A DNA stretch of 64,000 nucleotides from Eretmocerus hayati. Taxonomy: Eukaryota > Arthropoda > Insecta > Hymenoptera > Aphelinidae. The first letter of the stretch is position 1; each line of letters opens with the position of its first letter. The stretch is taken from positions 24,714,905-24,778,904 of the forward strand of contig CM056743.1 in the NCBI GenBank assembly GCA_029851415.1, given 5' to 3'. The translations under genes and the position numbers were made by a program. Shown here piece by piece: positions 46,401 through 58,130 of the stretch. Under the pieces are notes generated by a model. The model saw only the letters and a list, made by a program, of their open reading frames with translations. It was not told the DNA's origin and made no database searches.

Positions 46401-48725
46401 CTGATACTTAGAAAGGGCGCAATCGTTCTCAGGCCTCGGGGAAATCGATTGTTTCACTGTCAATATGTAACTTGATAAAATAATCTATTTTCTCGAGATC
46501 AAAGAATGGTCTGACCCTTTTTAAGTATTAGTCTAGCATCCAGGTCAATCGCGAAATGAAGTATGATATGCCTCTGAACAGTTGGTCCATCAGATGAAGA
46601 AAAGCTCGGACTCTTCTATGCTTACAGCACGGGGCATAACGAGACATGTATCGGTGTGACGTCATTTAGAGCTCAACCACTCTGAGGCCACTCAGCTTTG
46701 GAACAATATGCTTAAGATGGGGAAATTTTTGAGAATTTCTTCTCCAATTGAACCATGTTCAACTGAAATTGTTCTAAAATGCACAACCTTTACTTGAGGA
46801 GGTCAGATAAATGCAATAGATGCGTTAGAATTTTCAAGATTTGTTCATTATTTATGTTACACGTTGAGAGAATTTTTCATGGCTAGATAAATTTGTGACG
46901 CAGATACTCTTCATAACCCATTCAACATTTTGTCTCTTCTGAGGTAATAGGTGTCCATTTCAATAATTTTGTGTAAAATCTTTGCCGATATGGAAAACCT
47001 TGCGGACAACGAATGGGGGGAGGGGGGGGGCAAGAGTACAAAATCATCAAAATCCTAACTTTTTAATCTTTCACCCTGTTTTGGCTCAGAAACACATTCT
47101 GATATTAGTATTATCGCGATAACTTACCCGGAACAGGTTATGACCTTGCATAATAAATTTCCAGATCGATCCGTTAACTCCTCTTTTTTATTTGTACAGA
47201 TTAAGGGTCGAAATATCAGTTCCGTGCATTGTTACATTTGGAGATCGACGTATACCTCCAACACTAGCGTCGAAGTAAGAGTCGCTAAGGGTATGCTCAA
47301 ATTTTTTCCTCGAAGTAAAATGTTGAACTAACTATTTTTCATAGGTTTTATGTCCAGAACTTGTAGTTTAGTCCCCAAGCCGTGTGCCTCAATCTTGCTA
47401 TGAGATTTTCACTAAAAATGAGAAATTTTTTTCAAATGCTCACAGCATATGCTAAATTAAGTCTAAATCACTCTGTAGGAGACGAAATTTCAAGGAAATG
47501 GTTCAAATAATCAAATCCCAGTGCGAGAGAAGATCCACTTTCAAAATTCCGAGCACTGCATTAACATTTATGGCCGAAAATGGGCCATTTAATTAACTTT
47601 GGCAGTTCCGTGCATACTATGTTACTCCACTAGAAGTCAATTTATCTGGGCTGGAACAATTTTTCCGCTAAAGTATGGTGGGAATAGATGAAATCTACAA
47701 TGAGAAGTTTCTATGTCGACTCTGTTATTTTTGCAAGCGATTTTAAGGCGAAATGTCAGTTCCGTGCATGTCAGTTCCATGCATTCAAAAGCTGTTCCCT
47801 GGGGTACTCAATAGCACAAAGAAGACGGAGAAATGAAATTATCTGCTTTAGAGCATGTATTTCCGACTCAAATCAACCATCTAAACACGAATTCCGAGGT
47901 CATATGGCCCCACTGCGTCAGGATTTCTCGCTAGACAACAAAACGTCAAAAACCGCAAATGTCAGTTTCGTGCACTATTTTCTCTATGCCTTATACATGT
48001 GAAAATCAAATATACCGTCCTAAAACGTTCCAAAAAACTTTCTGTATACATTTATCACATATTATTGCTCAACATGCAAAAAGAAATGGAAAGAGTCGAC
48101 TCAGACAGGCGTAGACTCAATATTCAATTTCGGAACTTTTGGACATAAAATGGGTAAGTTATCGCGAAATTTTTTGGTTTATACCAAGGGTAACTCTGTC
48201 AAAGAGGTGGTTGAAAGATATATGCAATTTTTTTCAAGTGATTTCAACTAAAACAATTTACCAGTATTCCATAGTTCAGTACTCACACTTCTCCTAAACC
48301 TTTTAGACAATGGACAAAACCACTTGGATGACATCCCGAACCACTCCACTCCTAAACCGAAAAAATGTTTTCACAGAGGTCAACTGATCAGCGAAGAAGA
48401 GTGTCACAAGCGATGTTTCTATCTTGGCGAGAATTCCAACAATTTTATCGGTACCTCAAGGGGTATCTGCGAAGATGATACCGGATGTATTTGCCAGAGT
48501 TTTAGCGGTGAATTTGTAACCTGGAATAGACTCGACACCCTCGAGGCGCAATATCATCAAAAGATGATTGATGAGGATATTGAAGAGAATAAGGAAAAGA
48601 ACAAGAAAGATCGTAAAAAAATTCTGAAACCGACTTACAATCGAATCGACAATGAGATTTACGATCAAGCGTCGTGTAGTCGTCGGGAATCAAGTCGTCG
48701 TCATCAAACATGGGACCTCCGATAA
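43483..48725 (+). CDS. Secreted two-module CS-alpha-beta-like cysteine-rich protein (gene 2)
   Basis: Three exons: 43,483-43,552, 45,605-45,931 and 48,307-48,725; GT-AG introns, both phase 1; 271 residues. Exon 1 is a signal peptide (MYLFALSLYVIVSLSQVFAG). Module 1 (exon 2) has C32, C43, C55-x3-C59, C76, C82-x-C84 and C95; module 2 (exon 3) has C153, C165-x3-C169, C187 and C193-x-C195. Both fit C-x11-C-x3-C-x16..17-C-x5-C-x-C, the CS-alpha-beta signature, and both share G-x2-I-[SN]-x2-E-C before the helix pair, as does exon 2 of gene 1. The tail after module 2 is highly charged (KEKNKKDRKK). Introns of 2.05 and 2.37 kb carry a piggyBac-like MITE, a foldback and a TIR element. Defence, venom or host-manipulation roles are inference. 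Confidence 0.85.
44032..44281. mobile_element. piggyBac-like MITE in intron 1 of gene 2
   Basis: Flanked by TTAA on both sides, with inverted ends TTAACACGTTCACTGCG and TTAATACGTTCACTGCG (complement of the right end). A GTGGGCCCCACCGGTGGGGCCC palindrome lies just inside the right end. The length of about 250 bp without coding capacity fits a non-autonomous piggyBac derivative. Confidence 0.85.
44580..45020 (+). repeat. Degenerate GTGTTCCAAAGTTACCC motif repeat
   Basis: Variants of GTGTTCCAAARTTAYCC followed by a GAT/GGT step occur near 44,585, 44,641 and 44,973, all in intron 1 of gene 2. A shared origin is likely; the unit is not defined. Confidence 0.45.
46123..46805. repeat. Foldback element in intron 2 of gene 2
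   Basis: Arms of about 270-300 bp begin with TTGACCCCTTCAAATACAGG and end with its diverged complement. Mirrored blocks include CACACCGA, GATGGACCAACTGTTC and GAGGCATAT. The loop is centred near 46,460. Non-coding. Confidence 0.88.
47115..48166. mobile_element. TIR element with repeated TCAGTTCCGTGCA motifs
   Basis: Ends share CGCGATAACTTACCC in inverse orientation (47,115 and 48,166). The interior carries the motif (T)CAGTTCCGTGCA or close variants near 47,217, 47,606, 47,755, 47,769 and 47,964. It also contains the CGACTCAAA...CATCTAAACACGA segment shared with the palindrome at 38.6 kb. No transposase frame was recognised. Confidence 0.65.
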
Positions 48726-50333
48726 ACTTAGTAAAGAATGAATGATTAATATTTCGTTGGTCGTTGATTCAAGGCCTCTAATTTTTCGACGTTTTGTATC
48801 TGAATTTTTCTGGAGAATCATCTGTCTGCAGGACGGGATATTTTTCTATACATCCTGTCACTCAAAAAATTTAAATGATGAGAGCTCAACTGAAATTTTC
48901 AACTTTGTTGACTCGAGCTCAAATTCATTACATAATATAGACATCTACTGATAATTAATCTAGATAGAATTCGATTAATAATCAATAATTCGGAAAGAAA
49001 TTAATGATGTCGGGATCGAGGGGAAGTCATAGAATACAAGTTACTATACTTTTGAAGAAAAAAATTTATTATCGACCTTCAATTTTCCTACAAAATAACA
49101 TTCGTTTATCATGTTCAATCACTCAACAACACGGGTATCTTGGGCGTATCTAAGAAAAAAAATGAGGAGACAATGTGGGTAAGTATGATTGGAAAAAACG
49201 TTGGCCAACTTCTTCCGCTTGGGTCAACACGTAGTTATTACAAGAGCATAAGGGATTCTACGTACACAGGAGTGAGGAGCTTGAATGGCCACTGCGTTTT
49301 TTTCACATTATACTACAGAAGTTTTTTCATTCCCGACTCATTTCGAGCGAGGATCACGTGTAAAAAGTCATTCATGAAAAAATGCCGAAGACCACGCACA
49401 TCGATATCTTATTACTCCATCATAATCATAGATGATAATAATGACCACAATAATAGCAATAATTATAAATAGTACTGGTAATAAGCATAGTCAATAGAAT
49501 GATAAGCTCAATAATGATAGGGATAATATTGGTAGCCCATCTATAGAACTTTTACAATTTATGCTTGATGTACACATACTTAGCTCAAAACCTCATCACG
49601 AACTCTTTCGTTCAATCCGTTATACATCAGTGATACATATTAATCTTATCAGATTAATTGCTTACTATATCAAGGGTTTGAGTTTCGATGTTTCCATGCT
49701 CTTCACACATTGAAAAAATAATCTTCCAAATGGACAGTTTCACGCAAACTTTACGCACTCGCATAATCATCTTTATACACGCGACTTATCTTATTTTTAC
49801 ATCGCCCTTCGCCTATTAGCGCGTTTTGCTGTAAAACCATCCATTTACCTGAGCACGAATTCCTACAATCTACTTTTCTAACAGTAGTTTTTTTCATCAA
49901 GAGTTTCTTGATCGAATGCCTCTAGTTAAAAATGAGGAAAATAGTGAAAAAGTTTGTTTATAGTGCCCATACGATTGCTCACTATAGCTATCTCGCCCAT
50001 TTTACACTCTTATGAACGAAGATAATTTACAAATCACATCAGTAGTTCTGCTCACTTTACAATAAAATTCATCTCTTCGCCGTTTACAAACTTGCACACT
50101 TTCCTCATTTTGATGAGAAGGAGTAAAAAATCCATACGCACACACACTAGGTGCAGAGAGAAGGATATTCAAGTTATTTCCAACTTCTTTACCTTCTAGT
50201 TGCCTGCAGTACCAAATCATCCACTCAGAATTTTTAATTTTACTAGCTAGTCGAGTTAATATGCCAAAATTATCGACAAATAGCTCGGTACATCACCTTC
50301 CATTTGGATATTTTATTTTTCTTTCCATTACAG
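48726..50333. other. No confirmed gene
   Basis: Includes the 3' flank of gene 2. A short hydrophobic frame from an ATG near 49,725 looks signal-like but lacks a donor. A donor-like GTAAGTATG near 49,176 follows a 24-codon frame without signal character. Neither could be joined to the exon at 50,334. Confidence 0.35.
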
Positions 50334-50715
50334 TAGACATCGACGGTAATGCGACGGTGAATTTTCAGTTCACGCTGACTAACAATAAGTTAAGAAATAA
50401 TGCGAGTCTCTCAACTCATTTGCGCCGCGGAAATTCTTGGCATTGTCTCTATGGAATAGCGAATTCACAAAAAAAAACAATGTACCAAATCAAAGGTCTC
50501 AATTTAGCATACCTGAATTTTTTTCCACACCGAGAAACAATTTTACTCCGAAAGAAGAGAAGATTTTGATAAAAAGAAAGTATCTCTTTGCTTTTGTACA
50601 TGCTAAATATGAATTGAGAAATCAAACAATCATTAGCACCTGCAAACATTTCGCGAAATACAAAAAGCCGATCAATGTAACATCATGTACAAGAGCAAGT
50701 GTATATGACGAATAA
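50334..50715 (+). pseudogene. Candidate exon with frameshift at poly-A run
   Basis: After a good acceptor (CTTTCCATTACAG, ending 50,333) a phase-1 frame begins DIDGNATVNFQFTLTNN and runs to a stop at 50,569. From about 50,466 the other frame reads equally like protein and runs to a stop at 50,715 (it includes RKYLFAFVHAKYELRNQ). The switch coincides with a 9-A run near 50,468-50,476. Either the exon ends in frame one, or a 1-nt indel broke a longer exon, or the run is an assembly error. Family unknown. Confidence 0.35.
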
Positions 50716-51909
50716 CTGTGCGGCTTCTCCACGAACATCTCGATGTACTAATCGTATTGCACTCTCTAATTGTAGATTCATTCTTTCGATAATAAACATA
50801 CACATGCGTGCGCGCATACATCCAGTAATCCATTTACTACCTTCTTTTCTCCTTCTCACTACAACATTTACATGTTTTTTATGCTAAATGTGTATTCGAG
50901 CTCTAGTACAACATTCTATAAGCGAAAGTTCATCAGACTCACGGACACTTGGTAAAAATTTGAGAAAAGAAAAGGATGAGGTTCACTTTATTCAGAGCAT
51001 TCTGTTTTTTTTAACTTTGTTTTCATCAGTCTTCGTATCGGTACGATTGCGCATCAAGTATATCATACATACTTGTGAATGATCATTATTGATACACGAA
51101 AAATTACAAACATTTATAACCATTGGCGCAAGAAAATCGCCACTCGTTGCTATTTTCCCAGAAGGACGGCGGACGAAAGTGGTTTTCTGGCGTGTGTTCA
51201 TTTACAGTGTTGGTAATTAGAAAAAGACAAAATCGAAGTATTCAAGCAATTTAAGTTCTATTCTTGGCATCAAGATCCCAAAGGTATAATCTCAGAGGTT
51301 ATCACGAATAAAACTGTGAACAGACAATTGTAATTTCTACTTGCAAAAAAATTCTGGGTACCTATTCCAACTCTAAAATCATGGACTACAAATGAATTAT
51401 CTCAGCTGAAACAAAATTTTACGCTACCGAATGTTCTTTTGGGATTACTTCAATTTGAAATCGAATTACTTCAAATTTGGAAGCACAACAATGAATAATT
51501 CAACTTTTCATATTTCTTAACGATGGTTCATTGCAATCTAAAGAGGCCACTTTAGATCTGTGCATTCAATTGAATAAAAATTAAATAAGATGTTGAAAGA
51601 TTTCACTCACGTTTTGACTATAATTCATATCGCTAAGGTGTTTTCGGTATAAAAATGACGCTAGTAATATTAGAAGTAACTATTTCTCGACAATTTGATA
51701 TGCATCACGATTTATTATACTAGTCTAGAACCCGGACATGAACTAAGGCAAGAATTGAAAAAACCAAACATGGCTTATGCACGACGAAGAGGAATCTGGG
51801 GTCATGTAGAATTTCATAAAATTTCGAATCAACACTTCAACTAAAGTATGGAATCAAAAGAGTCACTATATATTGTTTGAGTTGTAGAGATACCGTTTCA
51901 TGTTTTCAG
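50716..51909. other. No gene seen
   Basis: AT-rich, with scattered short frames. It could be an intron between the exon-like segments at 50,334 and 51,910; no supporting splice pair was fixed. Confidence 0.35.
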
Positions 51910-52134
51910 CTATCGACCATTCCTTTTTTGACACGTTCTAATCTTGATCCAGGAGTGTTATCGGACCAAATCAACTGCATACTTCACTCACGTTATTTTT
52001 CTCAATATCAACAAGCAGTCATTGACAAATCAAAACAAATTGTGAATCCAAAACTTGTGAAGCGTCTGTGTGTACAATCACTCATAACTAATTTTGATAT
52101 AATGCACCAGTCCAAGCTGTACAGTTTATACTAG
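51910..52134 (+). CDS. Candidate terminal exon of unidentified gene
   Basis: After the acceptor TGTTTTCAG (51,901-51,909) an open frame of 74 codons ends at TAG. Composition is protein-like, with ILHSRYFSQYQQAVIDKSKQ in the middle and two cysteines. Frame phase is 0 at this acceptor. No upstream exon is identified and no family is recognised. It may belong with the segment at 50,334. Confidence 0.35.
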   Translation, partial: LSTIPFLTRSNLDPGVLSDQINCILHSRYFSQYQQAVIDKSKQIVNPKLVKRLCVQSLITNFDIMHQSKLYSLY

Positions 52135-53343
52135 TAAAATGTTTCTTCATGGCCAAATTTGATGGATATGATGGAACTAGTTGAATGAAATCCGAACATA
52201 TACCTAATTTGAATTTTATAGAGAAGGTTTGAATTATGAGATGTATAAAATTTTCAAAGAAGTTAGTAAAAATATTAACCAATCAAGAGCCTCAGAAAAA
52301 TTAGCAGCCCACTCATATCAAGCATAATACGACATGTACAATACGAGAGCCGCTGGATGCTCTTTTTAATAGTGCAAAGGAATAGCCACGAAAGATAGTA
52401 ATTGTCATTGCTATTTCACGAATCATTCCAATTCAAAATTTTTTCAGATTCAGTGGATAAAAAATATCCAAGCAACATATATCAATTTTGTAAAACGCGG
52501 AGTCAATATTTTCTTCAACGTTTACATAAAAATGTGTGAAATTCTGCAAAATTCAAAAAAGGCACCTAGAATTTGAATTATGCGTATATTACCTAAAATA
52601 CAACTCGATTTGATCCATATAAAAAATTATATCTATACACTCATATGTGACGTAATTACTCATGAATAGTACCTCCTGTTACACAAGATTGTCATACATG
52701 GTGACAGAATGATTGTTTCGCATATCGTGAAAATGGAAACCATGTTACAGAAGATTCATTCCAACATCTTATATTGTTGTTTCAAATAGTACGAAGATTC
52801 GTGAGGACTGCGAAATCGTGAGGAACAGTAAATTATCATCACTACTCTTGACTTGGATTTCATTCGTGATAACCAGAACGCGCAGTGCTTCGGGTAAAGA
52901 AGCACGCCCGATTGCTTGAATTTCCATTCTTGACTACACTCTGAAACACTTCCTGTATTCTAACACAAGTCAAACGATCCGTGAGAGAAAAACTTGATTG
53001 GAGGCAAATGCCTGTGTTTCTTTGCTATACTCTGAGATGATGCCAGATTACTCGAGATGAAAAAATGTTTGAATGAGAAAAAAAAACTTATAAGAATCAG
53101 CAGACGAATCCATGAGTTTCAGAGTTTGGAAGGCAATGAAAAAAAAAGAGGAAAAACGAACGTTTGACTACTTATAACAACTATTTCAATTACATATGAA
53201 AAATTTCACAATCACTCATCTCAACTTTTCTAACGTCCAATCACTTATCAAAAAATTGATCATAACTATTACTCACTCGGTTAGATACCGAAACAAGTTT
53301 GAAAGATGAGCGCGCACTACTCGTTGTTTGGCTGTACTTTATT
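52135..53343. other. No gene seen; 3' flank of UBE2Q gene
   Basis: The right part probably holds the 3' UTR of the minus-strand UBE2Q gene. The rest is AT-rich, without exons or clear repeats. Confidence 0.4.
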
Positions 53344-56300
53344 TTAACCATCTTCTTTCGGGGGTGTGAACCAGCCTGCAAATCAAGTCAAAGCTTTAAA
53401 ACTGAAGATCAATTTCATGAAGCAAGCAAGTCTTTCCGAGTGTTGCCAAGGTGAACTCGTTGGCTCTTCACCTTGGTATCAAAACTCTCACACCAAAACA
53501 TACATTGATGAATGTGCATGTGAGCCCTGTGAGTCAACAGATGCAAAACAAGTCTTGCCAATTTTGCAGGTGAATTAGAGAATGTAATGATAAGCATTGA
53601 AAACAGATATTATTGAAATTTCACCTCACACATTGAAAACATTAGCAACAGAATAAAGTCTGTCAGTGTCTCACAGTTAGGTAGACTTCGCGTGGTTCAT
53701 AGAATTGCTTAGTATTTATAAACAAATAGAATAATTTTTCTTACCATTCTTTTCGTGGATTTGGACAAGTGATTTGAATGACTGTTGTGCTCGTGCTAGA
53801 CTGTATTGACCCTGACCACTACAAACTTTACTGCTCCCTCCAGTGGGCTGGAACTGAATGCGTGCTTTGCCTTTGACCAGAGTTGCAGAAATTTGCATTA
53901 TAACAGCTTCTACTGTGTATGCCGAGCTCCATCCTTGCTTTGTCAAGAGTTCCATGCAGATGGCTCCTCCAATCAAGACGTATCCCCCAGATATCATTGG
54001 ATAAACAACCCTTACAAAAGGCGGTTCAAAGGGATATGTTTCCTGAAGACAGACAAGTATTCTACTTCAACATCACAAATTTTGTAGTGAGAAGCCATTC
54101 CCGCATAATGTATCGACTTTCTCTCTAACACCAGATGATCAAAGGATACATTTGATACCGAGGCGATATCGTTATCGTTTTCAACAAATGGCTTTTGATA
54201 CTTCCTTGTAACTTGGGTGAAAAAAAATCGAAGGGATTGCGACTTTGGATACAGAAATCAATTCTCCCTTCTTTGTATAGGAAACAAAGATAGTGACGTG
54301 ATCTTTCCACAATCCAAAAGAGAAATTATGTGGAGTTGTAATGAGTCCAATAAGGACCGACTTATTGTGAGTAACACCAGCTGCTGGTAAGCTATAGACA
54401 AGAATGTCATCAAAATCGAAAGAATGTTAGTGATGCCAAGAGAGGCGCAACAAGAAGAGATCATATCTCAAAAAGCAAAAGATAGTATTCTATTGTTGTG
54501 TAAACTTACCTTGAAGAGCATGTTCAATAATATACTGTCTTTTCCTTCTTTTTCTTTCAGGAGGACCAGATCATTGTGTAACGGTGAATCGGGATCTACA
54601 CATTTTAGTCGAATATTCCATTCATACAAGCTATCACTGACAAGTTCTATGCTATACATTCCTGGAAAAAAATTGTATTGACTTCAAGAGAGTTCACTTT
54701 GGGAATCAAGAAACAGCGGTCGTACTCTTACCTTTTTTAAAAGTGTCACTTCTGTATATATCACGTAATTCTTTCATCAGCCTATCTGTTGCTTGCACAC
54801 TACCAGTAACTGAACCTTTTAAATAGTCTTGTCGTTGGTTTTGTCTGAGCCTTTCAAGAGTTGCAAGATGCTCTATGGCCATCTCATCTCCCTGAAATAA
54901 TAAGACATCATGATTGACGATTCAGAAGATAATAGCAGTATCAACATTCATGTTCACAGGATAATGTATGTGGCAGACATCAAGATTTTTTTCATCAAAT
55001 TTTTAGAAGAAGCATTTATTGTGACTCAATCAACATAAAAAGTCTGATTTTACCTTATTCTTGGAGTTTGCATCTCCTTCATCCATCTCCAAATGTAGAT
55101 CTTCTTCTGCCTCACTATCGTCATCTTCATCTAAATCTTCTGTGTCTTCTGCCTCCATACGCTGAGGTCCAGAATTGGCAGCATTACTAAGCCTAAGAGG
55201 GTCGAATGATGTTCTGAGGCGTTCAACATCTGGTGGTTCCGGTAATGAATGTAAGCGACATAGTTCTTTCAGGAGGATCCCAACTTGATTGATAACATGG
55301 TTATCTAGACCAGTTGTGTTGCTTAGGATTTGTACAGCATTCGTGACACTCGTTTCTTCAGATTCAGCAAACCATACTGGAGGTGTAGAGGGGTATGTTT
55401 CCTATGCAGAAAATGACTATGCGTTATACACAAAATCGTGATAATAGGAATATTCCTGATTACATAAGGAAGCAGTTAACAATATTGAACATTGATGATG
55501 AGATGTCTTATTCCTTGGCTTTTTGGAAATAATCGGTCAACATCAAGTCTCCTCTAAATATCAGACATTACATGAAATTCTTGCACAATCAAGTTCTGAG
55601 TCTCATTGTGAAAAAGGTATACGGCTCTAGATGTTGGTTGACGAAATCTCAAGCACAGCAGAAGTTGTAATGATGAGGCATTTTGGAGGAAGTGTGGGAT
55701 ACTTTTAGCTGAATAAAATTATCAGTTTGGTGAGCCTAAATTGTGCGCCAACATTCTCTTCAAATTCAAAAAGACTGCAAGATACCATTGTCTAGGCAGC
55801 ATCACAGTTTGAGTGTTCTTTGTATTCGAACAAAGCTATAGCACACTTCATGGGCTAACCTCCAGAGAACAGAATAATTATGCAGTGCTAGATTACTCAT
55901 CAGGGGGAAAACCTGCATGAGTTTTCCCTAGCTAATATTCATCAGTTAAAAACAGCTGGACTTGGTAATTTTGAACTTTCTGTTATTGCTTTCTTGGCAA
56001 CTTTGAGGCCCCCCAGACCTGTCACCAGTTCACACCCACCTACTGATCTCGCCCACGTCCTATCATCACCAGCACTCCGTCGAATCGATTCCCAGTCTCC
56101 CATCTACTTAACAAAAGCATCTTCAAGAACATCGCAATCGCGAAAAACAAAAAAAAATACAAGACTCTCTAACAACAATTAACTACGTAGACGATCTTGA
56201 GCAATGACGAGGATAATGATACTCACTGTGATATTGGCGTGTATCTCATATTTTTTTCCATTCCTTCCAACGAATCTACAGCTCAATTCGTCAACGCTAG

Positions 56301-56388
56301 CTGACATAATCTGGAAGCGCTCGTGACTCTTGGGGAAGACGGACTCAAGGGTCCTAATTTCCTGTTTTAACGTATTGAGGCAAGCCAT
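53344..56388 (-). CDS. UBE2Q: Ubiquitin-conjugating enzyme E2 Q family
   Basis: Six exons on the minus strand: 56,227-56,388; 55,054-55,401; 54,732-54,891; 54,510-54,661; 53,745-54,042; 53,344-53,375, all GT-AG with matching phases (0, 0, 1, 0, 1). They give 383 residues, close to human UBE2Q2 (about 375). The N-terminus is an RWD-like domain ([15 protein letters not shown]...), residues about 130-170 are acidic, and the UBC fold follows from about residue 200. The catalytic cysteine is C303 in [18 protein letters not shown]. The tiny last exon encodes the conserved tail [10 protein letters not shown]. It accepts ubiquitin from E1 as a thioester and passes it to substrate. The start at 56,388 (MACLN) is preferred over an upstream in-frame ATG at about 56,439 because it matches the family's N-terminus. 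This is the firmest host gene in the window. Confidence 0.96.
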
Positions 56389-57982
56389 TTGGGTAAACGA
56401 ATTATGATGGTGAAGCAGGCTGCAGCGCTCTGCGTTCACGTTTCGTTGTTATGTCCTCAAAAATCGTCCACCCTCTCTTTTTATTACACCCGGGTGGGCT
56501 GCAGGTGTCCTTCCCGACGATCACAATGAACACACAGGATTATCTATATGCAGCAACGGCACCGACGACGACGAACGACAGCTCACTCTTGGAATCGCAG
56601 GGATAAGGGACGTTTTTAGAGGCCTCTTTTGAACAAAATTTTCCTCCAGGTCTATAGATATTAGCTGCCGGTGCAGCGAAACAATTTTCAGGGACACATG
56701 TTGATAATTGATATTTTAATGACACCCTGGGCGACGGCTCTTCATTGAGCCTAGGCCACAGGGTTCCGAAATTTTATTTGGTTTATCTCTTTTTGCTGCC
56801 TCGGCCCAAGGAAAATGGCGACCACCAGTGAAACGAAGAACAGCGGCCAAGTTTGTTATATAGAACACCTCGCAGATGTTGTAGAAATTGCACCGGGTTC
56901 ACGAATTATTTGAAGATTATTCGAGATGTTGATGCACTTTGTCGCGAGAGTAAAGTACTTCTCGATAGGGGATGATATATATGATTGTCCGCGGATGTTA
57001 AGTTTTTCGCGGATTCGTCGACAATCCAAGAGTTTATACGGCAGACCACGGCAGACCACGGCAGACTGAGATGAAGAATCATCAGCGAGCGCGCACGAGG
57101 AGAGAAAGAGAGAGAGAGAGAAGAGTGAGAGATGTGCTTTCGCTGCTTGCGAGAGGTGGCGCTCTAAGTCCTGATGGCTATGGGTATGGGACCGACCTTT
57201 TGTTTGAGCGACTGATTCGGATTATTTTCACGAACACCGCCCGCATAGCAGCTGCGATGATGAGATTTTTTTCCCACGCTGTCTATATAACCTTGGCTTG
57301 GCGTATGTATACCTAGCTCTGAACACTGATAGAAAAAAAAAAAAATATTCGGCTTGGGCGAGTTTATATCGTCATGCACGTGCGCCGAGAGAATAAACCA
57401 GGAGAAATAATGAACGAAAGGATTGAATTCTCGGGCGGTCCGGCTGATTTCCTCGAAATTTAAATGGCCCGAAACACCGCGGCGACCGCGATTGCCCCGC
57501 CTGCCCATCGCACTCGTCAAACGTGCGTACTTATATCTTATGCATGACAAGTGGACTTTTAAATTCCAAAATTTTTATACAAACAGAAATGCGTCAACAG
57601 CAACAATATAAGAAAACTGATATACACTTATTACTTCTCTCTCACATTTTTGGTCATAATAAACGTCGGTTTCGTTAACCCATATATACTCGCATATATA
57701 TTAACGCCCGAAATTAAATGACACATTCATAATATCTCGATGATATCTTTTAGGAAATCGGAAATCGTACAAAAAGCCCTCGAAATAATTCCCAGTGCAT
57801 GTAATCCACGTGAAATTGTCTGCACTTTCATAACACGTGATGGAAAATTTCCTTTGAGGCAATCCTAAAAAGCCACATTCAATTTTATCCTACTACTTGG
57901 GACTAAAAGACGCGTTTTACTACCGCGCTTATGCGCCGGGGCGCAATACTGACGCGAGTTTTCGTTCCCTATAGTAGTAAAA
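56389..57982. other. Upstream region of UBE2Q; no gene called
   Basis: 56,389-57,070 is GC-richer and probably holds the promoter and leader of the UBE2Q gene. A plus-strand ATG in good context (AAGGAAAATGGCG, ATG at 56,815) opens only about 33 codons and has no donor I trust. A GA-rich microsatellite lies at 57,098-57,131. Nothing else was recognised. Confidence 0.4.
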
Positions 57983-58125
57983 AGTAGAATACGCAACTGA
58001 GGAGTAGAAGAGGACGACCACTTCACGGGTTTTTATCGTTCTCGGCTGCGCCTCGAGCGCTAATATCCACCCGAGGGAGGGACTCGCGTCCTCTTTTACT
58101 TTACTCCCTAGTTGCGTAATGTACT
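57983..58125. repeat. Short foldback (MITE-like)
   Basis: About 35-bp arms: GTAGAATACGCAACTGAGGA at the left and the complement GTACATTACGCAACTAGGGA at the right, with AGAGGACG also mirrored. The spacer is GC-rich. Confidence 0.75.
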
Positions 58126-58130
58126 GATTC

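Noticed and set aside
56386..56439. Upstream in-frame ATG extending UBE2Q by 17 residues
   Set aside because: The extension (MNAERCSLLHHH...) is not part of the family's conserved N-terminus, whereas [11 protein letters not shown] matches it.
56815..56916. Short plus-strand frame with good start context (MATTSETKNSG) as a divergent gene
   Set aside because: Only about 33 codons, with no convincing donor or downstream exon.
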